Positions 52,629-63,300 of a stretch of DNA of 64,000 nucleotides are shown here, piece after piece. Within the stretch, counting starts at the first letter, position 1. Every line of letters starts with the position of its first letter. Origin of the DNA: Desulfomonile tiedjei DSM 6799. Lineage in GTDB: Bacteria; Desulfobacterota; Desulfomonilia; Desulfomonilales; Desulfomonilaceae. Both the position numbers and the translations under genes were made by a program. Where the stretch lies: the NCBI RefSeq assembly GCF_000266945.1, contig NC_018025.1, positions 1,736,001 to 1,800,000 on the forward strand, given 5' to 3'. The notes under the pieces were generated by a model. That model saw only the letters and a list, made by a program, of their open reading frames with translations. It had not been told where the DNA came from and ran no database searches.

Positions 52629-53732
52629 TCAGAGATCTACTAGCGAATAACTCGTGCTCCGGCCTCCACCGGTATCTTTTTGCAGAATGCCCAACTCAAG
52701 AAGCTCTGTGATGTCACGCAAAGCCGTATCCTGAGAACATTTCTCAATGTTGGCATATTTCGAGGTGTTCAGCTTGCCTTTGAAGCCTTCTAACAGGCGC
52801 ATGAGAATATCTTTCTGCCGCTGATTGAACGTCACGTTAGAATGGCGCTCCCAGAAGCGCGCTTTTTTGAGGACGTCGGCCAGGATCTCCTCGGCTCTTT
52901 CGATAGCACGATCCAGACAGTCCAGATACCAGCGCAACCATTCCGTGATATTAAGATCTCCTTTCTGTACTGCTTCCAGTTCCTTATAATAGACGTTTCG
53001 TTCCTGCCGGATCTGCGCTGACATGCTATAGAAGCGCTGCGAACTCCCCTCGGATTGCGCCAAAACCATATCTGCAATGGCCCGCGCGATGCGGCCGTTC
53101 CCGTCGTCAAATGGGTGGATCGACACAAACCACAAATGCGCAATACCTGATTTCAGAACCGGATCGATCTTTTGCTCGGCGTTGAACCATGCAAGAAAGC
53201 GTTTCATTTCACGGTCGAGACGTCCAGCATCGGGAGCCTGATAGTGAACTTTTTCCCTGCCAATAGGACCGGTAACAACTTGCATAGGTCCGGCGCTGTC
53301 ATCCCGCCATGCCCCGACTCGGATGCGCATCATGCCACTCCGCCCTGTTGGAAACAGCGAAGCATGCCAGCCGAACAGGCGTTCGTCGGTCAAAGGTTCA
53401 TCGAATTTCTGAATCGCATCGAGCATCATCTCGACAACGCCCTCGATATCCCGATCCACCGGCACCAGACCGGCGGCATCCAAACCCAAACGCCGCGCAA
53501 TTGAGGAACGCACCTGAACCGGATCGAGAATTTCACCTTCAATTTCGCTGGATGTGAGTACATCCCAGGTAAGGGTTTGAAGGATGGCTTCGTCCCGCAA
53601 AGAAAAGCCAAGGCTTTCCATTCGTCCGATTAGTCGCCCTTGCCGATGCCGGACAGCAGCCAATTGATCGGCTAACGCCTCTTTATTCCATTGAAATTTA
53701 GGCCACTCAGCCCGCTCGTGGATATATCTCAT
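52629..53732 (-). CDS. Fic-domain AMP-transferase with inhibitory helix and winged-helix tail
   Basis: Protein of about 367 residues. The active-site loop HPFDDGNGRIAR (HxFx(D/E)GNGRxxR) is complete. The N-terminal SSEIEGE carries the (S/T)xxxE(G/N) inhibitory motif, so it is a class II, self-inhibited Fic protein. An N-terminal DUF4172-like helical domain (FQWNKEALADQLAAVRHRQG) and a C-terminal winged helix-like part (LNTSKYANIEKCSQDTALRD, LLELGILQKDTGGGRSTSYS) complete the typical layout. It would transfer AMP to a protein Tyr/Thr/Ser or reverse this; the target is unknown. ATG 53732 fits the family N-terminus; a longer in-frame start at 53801 exists. Confidence 0.88.
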   Translation of the reverse strand: MRYIHERAEWPKFQWNKEALADQLAAVRHRQGRLIGRMESLGFSLRDEAILQTLTWDVLTSSEIEGEILDPVQVRSSIARRLGLDAAGLVPVDRDIEGVVEMMLDAIQKFDEPLTDERLFGWHASLFPTGRSGMMRIRVGAWRDDSAGPMQVVTGPIGREKVHYQAPDAGRLDREMKRFLAWFNAEQKIDPVLKSGIAHLWFVSIHPFDDGNGRIARAIADMVLAQSEGSSQRFYSMSAQIRQERNVYYKELEAVQKGDLNITEWLRWYLDCLDRAIERAEEILADVLKKARFWERHSNVTFNQRQKDILMRLLEGFKGKLNTSKYANIEKCSQDTALRDITELLELGILQKDTGGGRSTSYSLVDL

Positions 53733-53834
53733 AATAATAGCCGCACCTCTTGCGGAGATTATAAGCACTATTCGTCGCAAAGTCCAGATCATTCTCCGCA
53801 AAATATGCAGAGAATATATGCTCTAATCACCGCA

Positions 53835-54078
53835 GAAGATGTACCGACCCGGAGGCCGACACCCGCCAATGTTCTTATAGTGTCTGCCAAAAGTTTTGTC
53901 CGATTCAAATCCCCCCAACCCCCCTTTACGAAAGGGGGGTAAAAGGCAACATCTTAACTCCCCCTTATTAAGGGGGGGCAAGAGGGATTTTTCGACTAAC
54001 ATCTGCACTGAGTTTCGGTCATCTCTTTTGGCAATGACTATAATAACCGATCGGACATTAATTGTGGCATTTGCCATA
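53835..54078. repeat. R1 remnant with a second TA-type element nested inside
   Basis: The outer R1 lacks its left half: GAAGATGTACCGACCCGG at 53835, right end around ATTTGCCATAC at 54078. It is broken at TA by an inner element (53878-54040), listed separately. The outer sequence CCAATGTTCTTA continues at ATAACCGATCGGACATTA, as in intact R1 copies. Confidence 0.7.
53878..54040. mobile_element. R1-ended element with R3-like C/G runs inside
   Basis: Unit of 163 bases with ends TAGTGTCTGCCAAAAG and CTTTTGGCAATGACTA, flanked by TA. Its interior has the paired runs CCCCCCAACCCCCCTTTACG, AAAGGGGGGT and AACTCCCCCTTATTAAGGGG, like R3. It is therefore a hybrid of R1 ends and R3-type contents. Confidence 0.72.
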
Positions 54079-54092
54079 CTTCGAGTCTGTAG

Positions 54093-54118
54093 GATGCAAT
54101 GACCATCGGGACCGCATC
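54093..54118. repeat. R6 fragment
   Basis: GTAGGATGCAATGACC and ACCGCATCG, a short decayed R6 piece, directly before an R2 unit. A further related piece (CCGATGCGATTCGCTGCGCT) occurs at about 54270. Confidence 0.4.
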
Positions 54119-54121
54119 GTT

Positions 54122-54253
54122 ATACAGATTCGCTTTTCTTTTCATACGGGAGGCTGGAGTATCCTTCGCTCCGGACGACGCAAAGCCGTCTAATCACTCC
54201 GCTCAGAACACCCCAGCCTTCGCTATTTCATATGCATAATTGCGAAATAGTAT
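54122..54253. repeat. R2 repeat downstream of the megasynthase
   Basis: Unit of 132 bases from ATACAGATTCGCTTTTC to GCGAAATAGTAT with the TCCTTCGCTCCGGACGACGC core. It lies about 130 bases beyond the megasynthase stop codon. Confidence 0.8.
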
Positions 54254-54382
54254 TAGTGATCTTTCTTCAACCGATGCGATTCGCTGCGCTCATCACGTCC
54301 TTACTCAAGGACTTGATGTGGGGTTCGGGGAGCCCCGCGAGACACGAGTTTACAGGAATCTCCCCTGATTTTCTCAGCACCA

Positions 54383-57300
54383 TCAACGAATCAGCACCCT
54401 AGCTACCACGAGATTTCCTTGCTCTTCCACTTTGGCGATGACTTCCCCCCCAAAACCGGTTTCAAAGCAGCTCAAAGCTTCGTTGCGGAATTCCAAAGTC
54501 GCTGACCCGTATTCGTCCATTCGAGTGACGGCTATATCGCGAAGGTCGAATCTGAGGCCTGTTCCCATAGCTTTCAGGGTAGCTTCTTTCAGCGACCACA
54601 TTTTCGTCAGATCCAGCCAGCGAGAATCGGAGTTGCCTGCAGATCTGATTTCCTCTTCCGTGAAGTAATCCTCCACCCAGGAGTCGGTGCGTTCTTCTAT
54701 TTTCTCGACATCTATTCCGATTCCTCCGAACACGTTCGGCAAAACCGCGGCAGCCATAGCGAGTCCATTGGAATGGGACAGCGACAGATCGCAAATCCTG
54801 TCATCGGGCATGGTGTCGATTTGAGCAAACGGTTTGCCCTGAGCATCCTGAGCAATTCGGATTTCTCGTTCGTCCGGAAAAGCCTGGGATGAGAGTCCTG
54901 CAATCTTCCGAACGACACGTTTCATGGCGATTCTTCCCGCCAGCCATTCTGCTGCCCGTTTCGGTGTTGCTTTCCGGCCCAATTCTTCAGCTTCTTCAGG
55001 CTGCAGGAATTTGTCGGCCAGAGAATCTGTATCGTCTACTTTTGCGGCGATTTCCTTCACAGACTCCATGCACTCGAACACGTGAGCGGGAAAACTTTCC
55101 CTGGCTTCCGCTTCCATCATCTGCACGCCGGTGAATTCAATCATGACCCTGCCTTCTGTGTCCCGAACGAACCCATTGAATGTGAAGACCGTTCGTCCTT
55201 CCGGTCCGTCCTGAGAAACTTTCACACAGTGAAGCTCTCCGTCTTTCGGCATGGCTCCGGCATGGAAGAAGGTTACTTCAGCTATTCCGATGGGGAGCGC
55301 CATTATTCCGCGAGTTTCCTGGCCGAATGCCGCACCGCCCTGAAACACGGCTTCCATCGCTGCAGGAACCCGGTCCGTGAACATGGAATCTACCTCGGGC
55401 GTGTCCCTGTACCGGAATCGTATTCCTCCACCCTGCGATTCGATCTGAACGTATTCAAGGAGCATAAACGCAGGCCCATGGAAAAAGGACTCATAAATGA
55501 CCTCCCTCGGAACCCAAATGGACTCCGGCCAGAATTCCGACTTTACCGCGGACGGCTTTCGATCCGGTGCGAGGCGGATCGTACTTTCATGATGCAGTCT
55601 TTCTGCACCGATCTTTCTGCCTCGTGGATCTATGAACCACGAACTGATTCTGGTGTGGAAACTATTTGAACCCGTCTCGGAATCCTCAATCTTGCGTGCT
55701 TCCACTTCAGCTTCGAATGGGTCCTGTTTGAAAACCTTTATCGGACTGTGAAACTTTACGTTTTCCATGAGCACGGGGATGTCATTGCCAAGACCGGCTG
55801 CTGTCCGCATTATTTCCATGCCGCCGACCCCGGGCACAACTGCAGCCCTGTTGATCCTGTGGTGATCCAGGAGCGGATGTGCGGGGTGCAATTGGACCGT
55901 GGCCTTCAAGTATTCACCCGGTACGGAATGAACCACTGTGCCTTGTTGACCGGCAAAGGTCCGTTCTTCGAGTGAAGCCTCATCCTGCTGTCCGAATGCG
56001 TCAGGCGCAAACGGTCCGAATCTTCCTGCAGCAACCACCTCACAAGAGCCAGAGCTTCTGCCGAGTTCCTGAATGAGGAGTTCCACACCTCTCCGAGGAG
56101 GAATAAAATCGATTCCGGCAGCTTCCAGGGTTTTCTGGACGCTCCCTCTCGTCGCCATGCCGATTTCCGACCAGGGTGCCCAATCAATGATGGATACTTT
56201 TGCATCCAGATCCCGATCCGCTTTCCTGAGTAGATGCGCCAGTCCGTTATTTCCTGCTGAATAATCGAGCTGTGCGAGGTTTCCGAATCTTCCGGAAACA
56301 CTGCCAAACCCCACGATTCGTCGGGGCGGCATTTCATGACGGTTCAACGATTCCAAAATATTCTTCATTCCCTGAATCTTGACCGCTACGACTGTCTCGA
56401 TCTGCTCCAGAGTCTTGCTGCGGAGCGCCCGGCTATTGTCTATTCCCGCTGCATGGATCACGACGTCCACCCGACCGCAGGTGTCGGCAACATTCTGGAT
56501 TGCCGCGTCAACAGCTTCGGCATCTCGGATATCCAGCGCGCGGTAGATCACTTCTGCGCCGGCTTTTTTCAGACTTGAGATCGTGCGGAATACCTCCGCC
56601 TCTCCCTGCAATCGAGACAGTTCGCGTTCCACCATGACCGGAGTTACCGCGGTCTGAGTGCGTTTCAGTCTCTCCACGATCTTGCTCTTCTCCTCCTGCC
56701 AACGATCCGGGCTGAATTCCGCCAGTTGGCCGCTTCTCCCGGAGAGTTCCGTGCGCCCGAGTATCACTACGGTAGATGCATTTCCCTCAGCCAAAACCCG
56801 GAGGCATTCAGCGGTTATCCCTTTTGCTCCGCCGCTTACCAGGATCACATCGCCCGATCTAATTCCGGAATCTCCAGACACTGCTTCGGCAGGGACACAG
56901 CGGATTGCATATACGCTTCCCTTATCGTCAATCCCGATTTCGACAGGGAAATCGTGCGTGATGCTGCGTACGACCTGCTCGGAGACCTTTTCTGGCGGGA
57001 GTTCCGGATGCACATCCAGAACTCTGACGAGAGAATCAGGGTACTCTTTGGCAAAAGACTTGGCCGCTCCAGCAACTGCTCCCGCGACATACCCCAGGTC
57101 GGAAGGCTGATTGAAGCCGTATGCTCCGTCCTCTGATACCACCGATATGAAAAATGCGGGGCCGTTTTCAAAAGCCGTAGCGCTTGCGAGAAATAAAGCG
57201 AAGCTATCTCTCATGGAAGCGTCATTCGGTCTCAGCGCTTGAAGATCGATAATTCCGATCTTCTTTCCCGAAAATTGCTCCAGGGAAGTCACATCGGTCC

Positions 57301-60300
57301 ATCTGGTGATTGCGCCGTATCCCTGGGATTTCATAGCTTCAACGATTCTCGTCGAGAAATCTTCCGGTCCTCCGACAACGATCACTTCATCCGCCAGAGG
57401 AGCTGTTCTCGTCCGGACATTGCCCAGGGCAACAAGGCGGGTCTCGAACATATGGATTTCTCCCCCGGATGAAAGAACGTCTTCTGAGCTGTCATCCAAA
57501 GGCTTCGATAGCACCTGTGGGAGGGCGGACTGAGACTTCTCCGCTACAAATCCGATAATGTGATTTATTGTGGGAAAATCAGCTATCTTCAATCCTTCAA
57601 TACGAGGAATATTGAATGCGTCCCGCACTTCGGAAATGAACTCCGCCTGCTTTACCGTATCGATCCCCAGATCGGCTTCCAAATCCAGCTCGGTATCCAA
57701 CATGTCCGCGGGATAACCGGTCTTCGCGGAGAGCAACGACAATACTTTCTCTCGTATTGAGTTGGTATCTACAGATGTGGTCTCCTGAACCGGTTCTTCT
57801 CCGTCCTTCATCGTGTGCTCGTGCACAAAGTTGATGATATGCTCGATTGTCGGGAATTCCGCTATCTTGAGACCGTCAATTCGAGGGATATCAAATGCTT
57901 CTCTCACTTCAGAGATGAACTCCGCCTGCTTTACCGTATCGATCCCGAGATCCGCTTCAAGATCGAGAGCGGTATCGAGCATTTCCGCGGGATATCCTGT
58001 CTTTTCCGAAAGGAGTGAGAGAATACGGGAACGTATCGCTTCAGACGGCAGAGACGTTTCCGCAGGCTTTGAAGAGGGTTCCGATGCGGCAACAGCCCGT
58101 GCAGGTTCCACACTCGGAATAGCAGCTATTTTCTCAACCGATCGCTCCGTCACTTTGAGTGTTCTGCTTTCGACCGATATAACCGGGTCAGCGTATCCGG
58201 TCATCTCTTTCAACCAGTCTCGGTGTGAATTGAGGTCCGAAATGCGGTTCTCATCGCGACATAGAGATTTGTATAGCGCCATGACGATTTGCGAACCGAA
58301 TCCGGCTGCCAGCCGCAAGGCGTACGTTGCATTACACGATCCGCCCCTGCTCAAGGTCATATCCGCAAAATCCGGGTCCGGATGTCTCAGATTGGGGATC
58401 GGTGGCAAAAGCCCTTTCTGAAGACATCTGAGCGCCACCACGTCTTCGACACCCACACCCATGGTATGTCCTGTGAATCCCTTTGTATTGGTTATTGGGA
58501 TTTTCCTGGCCAGATCGCCGAAAGTATTCCTCAGAGCTTTGATTTCCGCTGCAGAACTGCCGCCTCGTTTGGGGGAATACGTTTCGTGAGACATGAAAAA
58601 CATGTCGGACGCAAGGTTTTCTCGTGAAATCCCGGTTTGTTCCTCCCATTTGGCAATCATCTTTTCCATGACCGTGGAAATGTGCTCGACATCCAGGCGA
58701 GTACCGTGGAAACCACTGTTTGCCGTCACAGCAGCTTCGACGGAAGCTATTGGCTCCATGCCGCGTTTCTTGACCATGTCTCCATTTTCCAGCACGATTC
58801 CCACTGCAGCAGACCCGAGTATCAAACCGTTTCTGCGATCGTCAAAGGGCAGGGCGGCTTCACTTATGTTTCCATTGGTCGTTGCTGCTCCCATGGCGAG
58901 AAAACCGCTGCCGATCCACGGGAACAAGGATTTGCCCGCAACATCGTCTGCAGCAATGATGATGACCCGTTTTGCCTGACCGGTTCTGATCCAGTCCCTT
59001 GCAAGCACTACAGCCTGAGTAGTTCCTGCACACGCGGCATCCACGTGAGTATTCGGTCCCTGGGCTTTTATCAACTGAGCCAATTGGCCTTGAGCCATGC
59101 TCATGACACGGAGGAGGAAATCCCTGTTGAACGTGTACAGATGCTCCCGGGAATCGGCAGGACTCATCTGAGCGAACTCATCGGCAAACCAGCGGGTGAT
59201 ACGCTCGCGCTCGCTGTCGTCCGCAACACGCTGAATCAGGCCCGTATAGAAGTCAATAAGACGGTTCTTGGCTCCCGATCCGAATCTGGCAGCCGTTTCC
59301 CTGGTCACTTCATCCACAAGGGAGGCCATGCCCGGAAAGGCCGAAGCGAAGATGATTCCCGTTTCCGCACGCAAATCCGGCGGTAAAGCCCAGGAGTCCG
59401 GCAACTCCGCTCCGGTGCTTGTGATTCTCACCTGTCGCATGAGAGGAATGCCTGCATCCCTGAGCGCCTCTATCCCGGCTGCTACGGCAAGTCTGGTGGT
59501 CACGTCCATAGCTCTGACAAGACGTTCGTCCAAACCGTATTCGTCAATGGCATCATTTTCGCTGAAGAATCCCGCCAACTGAATCACGCCGGACAAATCG
59601 TCCACAACCTGCAGTTCCGCTTCTCCCAATGGGCCTTTAACAAGGCGTTCGACATTCTTCTCCAGCATGAGCCTACGATTGTGATCCGTTACTTTTTTAA
59701 TGAAGTTTCTTCCCAGAATCAGATCGTCGAGGGTTTCTCTGTCGAAGGGGAATCGCACGTCACTCGGCAGACCCGCGGCTATTCCACTCACCACAGCAGG
59801 AGCGAAATTCATTCCTTCGGATTGGACGGTCTTGACTGTCCTCTCCATAGGGAGCACGTTTTCCACGAACGATTTGAAACCGGTTTTGATGAGAGCCCGA
59901 ATAGGTTCGCCCTGAATTTCCAGGTACCTACGGAACTCCTTCTTCGTTGCGATTTCCCGGATTTCCGCGTCAAGGAGATCCGTCAGAAGCTCAGGAGCAG
60001 ATTGTACAACCGGGGCTGGGCTTGGAGACACCTGGGGAGCATCGACCACTCTCAATTCGGCTTTAACCGGTCGAGCTGACTTTTGCTGTTTCGGTTTTTC
60101 GCCTGCATCGAAATCCACCGGAATGCCCTCTGCGGCCAATGCTGCAAGAGTTTCCATCAACTGACCGATCCCGCCCTTTTTGGGATGATTGGTGGGGAGA
60201 GCGAGGACGTCCGCGGATAAGGTATCCAGCGTCAGGTTGGTCATGACCCGTTTGGGTCCGCATTCAAGGAATATCCGGATTCCTTCGCTGTAGAGCTTTC

Positions 60301-63300
60301 GTAGCGATTTCACCCATTCGACCGGGGCTGCGAACTGTTTGCCAAGAAGATCCAAGATCTTTGTCGGCGCTGCGGGTCCTACGGGGTAATAGTCTCCGGT
60401 AACATTGGACAAAACGGGAATATTGGGCGGATTGACAGTTAATCGTTCCAGAGTTTTCATGAACGGCTCTCGTGCGGGAGCGACAACTCCGGAATGAAAT
60501 GCCGCGGAAACCGGGACGAGGATTCCTTCCAGACCACGAGCTTTGAAAAGCTCTCCTGCTTTCTTGACAGCGGCCGTTTCGCCGGAAATCACTGTTTGCT
60601 TGGGCGAATTCTTGTTTGCAGCCACAACGTATCCGTCGACTTCGGCCAGCACTTCTTCCACCAATCTCGCGTCAGCGGGAATGCTCATCATGAGTCCCGG
60701 GTCTGCGATACTGACACGTGCCATTTCGCGACCTCTGACTGCAACCGCCTGCAACGCATCTTCAAACGAGAAAACACCGGCAGCAACACACGCGGCATAC
60801 TCACCGAGAGAGTGTCCGGCAACGGCTGCAGGATGAATCCCCATTTCGCCGAGAAGCCGGAATATTGCCGTGTTCGCTGTCAAGATCATCGGCTGAAGGA
60901 GCTGAGTGTCCTTCATGGCATCCCCCAACTCCTGAGGCGATCCACTTTGGAGTGAGGGAAAAACGGTTTCCGTGACCCCCGGCAAACCGAAGGAAGTCAA
61001 TATCCTGTCAGCTTCGCTGAATGTCGCCGCAACTATGGGAAAACGCTCGGCAAGATCGCGCATCATGTACGGATACTGCGACCCCTGGCCGGGGAAGATG
61101 AAAGCAATACCACTCTTCGATCTGGCATTTCCGGCTTCTGCATAGTGAATGCCTCGCGCCGGAAAGAACGATCTCTTGGCAGGGTCAGTTATTCCCTCTC
61201 TGATCAACTCCAATTTCTGGATTGCCGTATCGAAATTGTGAGCTGCGAATCCGCACCGAATTTTGTTTGCAGCAGCTTTCGCCCTGAGATTAGTGAGCAC
61301 GTCAAGACTGTTTTCCCGGGTCAACTGTTTCAACAGAGCCGAGATCTCCTCCGTCATGTCGGCAGGATTGTCGCCACCAATCACCCATGCGTTCCCCTGT
61401 ACTTCCATCTGAGGGGGCTTAGGCCAGTTCGGCAGTGGAGGAGTCACTGGTGCGGCGACCGACTTTCTTCCGGAAACAACCCGGAGTTCGGGGACATGTT
61501 CCTGCACGACCACATGAAAGTTTGTCCCCCCAAACCCGAAAGCACTGACTCCCGCCCGTCTCGGATATCCATTTTCCGGTTCCCACGGCTTCGGCTCGTT
61601 AACCAGGAACAGCGGTGAAGAATCCCAGTCTATGCACGGATTGGGATTTCGGACGTTGGCCGTTGGAGGAAGCGTTTTGTGATAAACGCTCAGGATTGCC
61701 TTGATTACACCGGCGGAACCTGCCGCGGCTTTCAGATGCCCGATCTGGGATTTTACCGAACCCACACCCAAGGAAGCCAGTGGCTGACCTGACGATCTGA
61801 AGAAAGCATCCAGAACCTTCAATTCCGTGGCGTCTCCCACCGGCGTTGAGGTTCCGTGTGCTTCGATAAGACTTATGCTCCGGGGATCGATTCCGCCCGA
61901 TTCGAGGCATGCTTTAAGCGCACGCTCTTGTCCGGCTGCATTGGGTGCAGTAATTCCTTTGCCTCTGCCGTCGGATGATGACCCTACGGAAAGGATGACT
62001 CCGTAAATGCGATCCCTGTCTCGCACTGCGTCCGAGAGCCGTTTCAGGACCATGATCCCCGCGCCCTCGCCCATGACGAATCCGTTTGCCCCCACGTCGA
62101 AGGGCCTGCTGCCGTCCGGTGAAAGAGCGCCGACTTTGGAGAATTTCACGAAAGAAGACGGGTGCATGGCCGCATCCACTCCACCAGCTATTGCGAGATC
62201 CACAGATTCATCCCGTAAAGCTGAAACCGCGTTCATCATCGCTGCCATAGAAGACGCACACGCTGCGTCCACGGTGAAGTTGGGGCCTTCGAGATTAAAA
62301 ACGTTTGCGACCCGCCCGGAAATAACGTTGGCAAGCTCACCGGGAAGCGAGTCTTCTGTAATGGGCGGAAGCGCGCCAAGGTACTTGGATTTGAAATCTT
62401 CCATCAATTGCTGCTTGGCATTGGGATCGAGGCCTAAGCGATCGAACGATTCTTCAAGGCATGCCAGTGCTCGCGGGAATGACACCCGTTCGGCATAAAG
62501 ATCTGTTTTCTGGCCTCCCATGCTATTGCCAAGGACTATTCCCACGCGCCGACCTTTGAGCTGTTCGGGGGTCAGCCGTGCATCGGTAAGAGCATCTCCC
62601 GTGCAGGCAACGGCCAACTGCTGAGTCCGATCCATGAGAGCAGCCACTGCAGGAGGAATGCGGTACTTCAATGGATCGAATTGAAAATCCGTAACAAACC
62701 CGCCAATCCGGGAATAAGTCTTGTCCGGAGCTTTAGGGTCCGGATCGTAATAGAGATTCGGATCTCCCCACCGATCGCTCGGAACATCCACAATGCCGTT
62801 TCTCTTGGTTTTTATGTTTTCCCAGAAGGAGTCAGGGTTGGCTGCACCCGGGAATCTGAGACCGATGCCGACTACTGCAATGGGTTCTCGTTCTACCGTC
62901 ACTTCAATATTCTGCACTAAGACCTCTTCTTCAGGCGCATCAAGCTGTTTTTTGGTTTGAGACGCTTTCTCGAAAATTCTGCGGCCGTTTTCGACGATTT
63001 CGGCATGAAATTCTGCGATGGTCTGTTTTTGATCGAGGACGGAAACGACTTGTCCCATGAGGTACAAACCGCGGTCAAGCTGCTCTTCCGGCGTCAAATC
63101 GCAGAAAACAGGACAATCCCAGGTAGCGGTTTCCGGGTCGATTGCGCAGCCTTTGGATGCAAGGCGAAGCGCTCCGAGATTATCCTTTTCGTATTGTTCC
63201 TTTCGTTCGGTCAGTCCCACACCATTCCTGATGCGTTCATGTTCCCGGAACAACATCTGTGCGGCCATGGGCGAGTTGGCTGCTCTTGCCCTGATGTTTA

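Noticed and set aside
57545-58039. Tandem ACPs as a sequencing or assembly duplication
   Set aside because: The two copies differ at many positions in both the domain and the linkers, so they are diverged paralogous domains.
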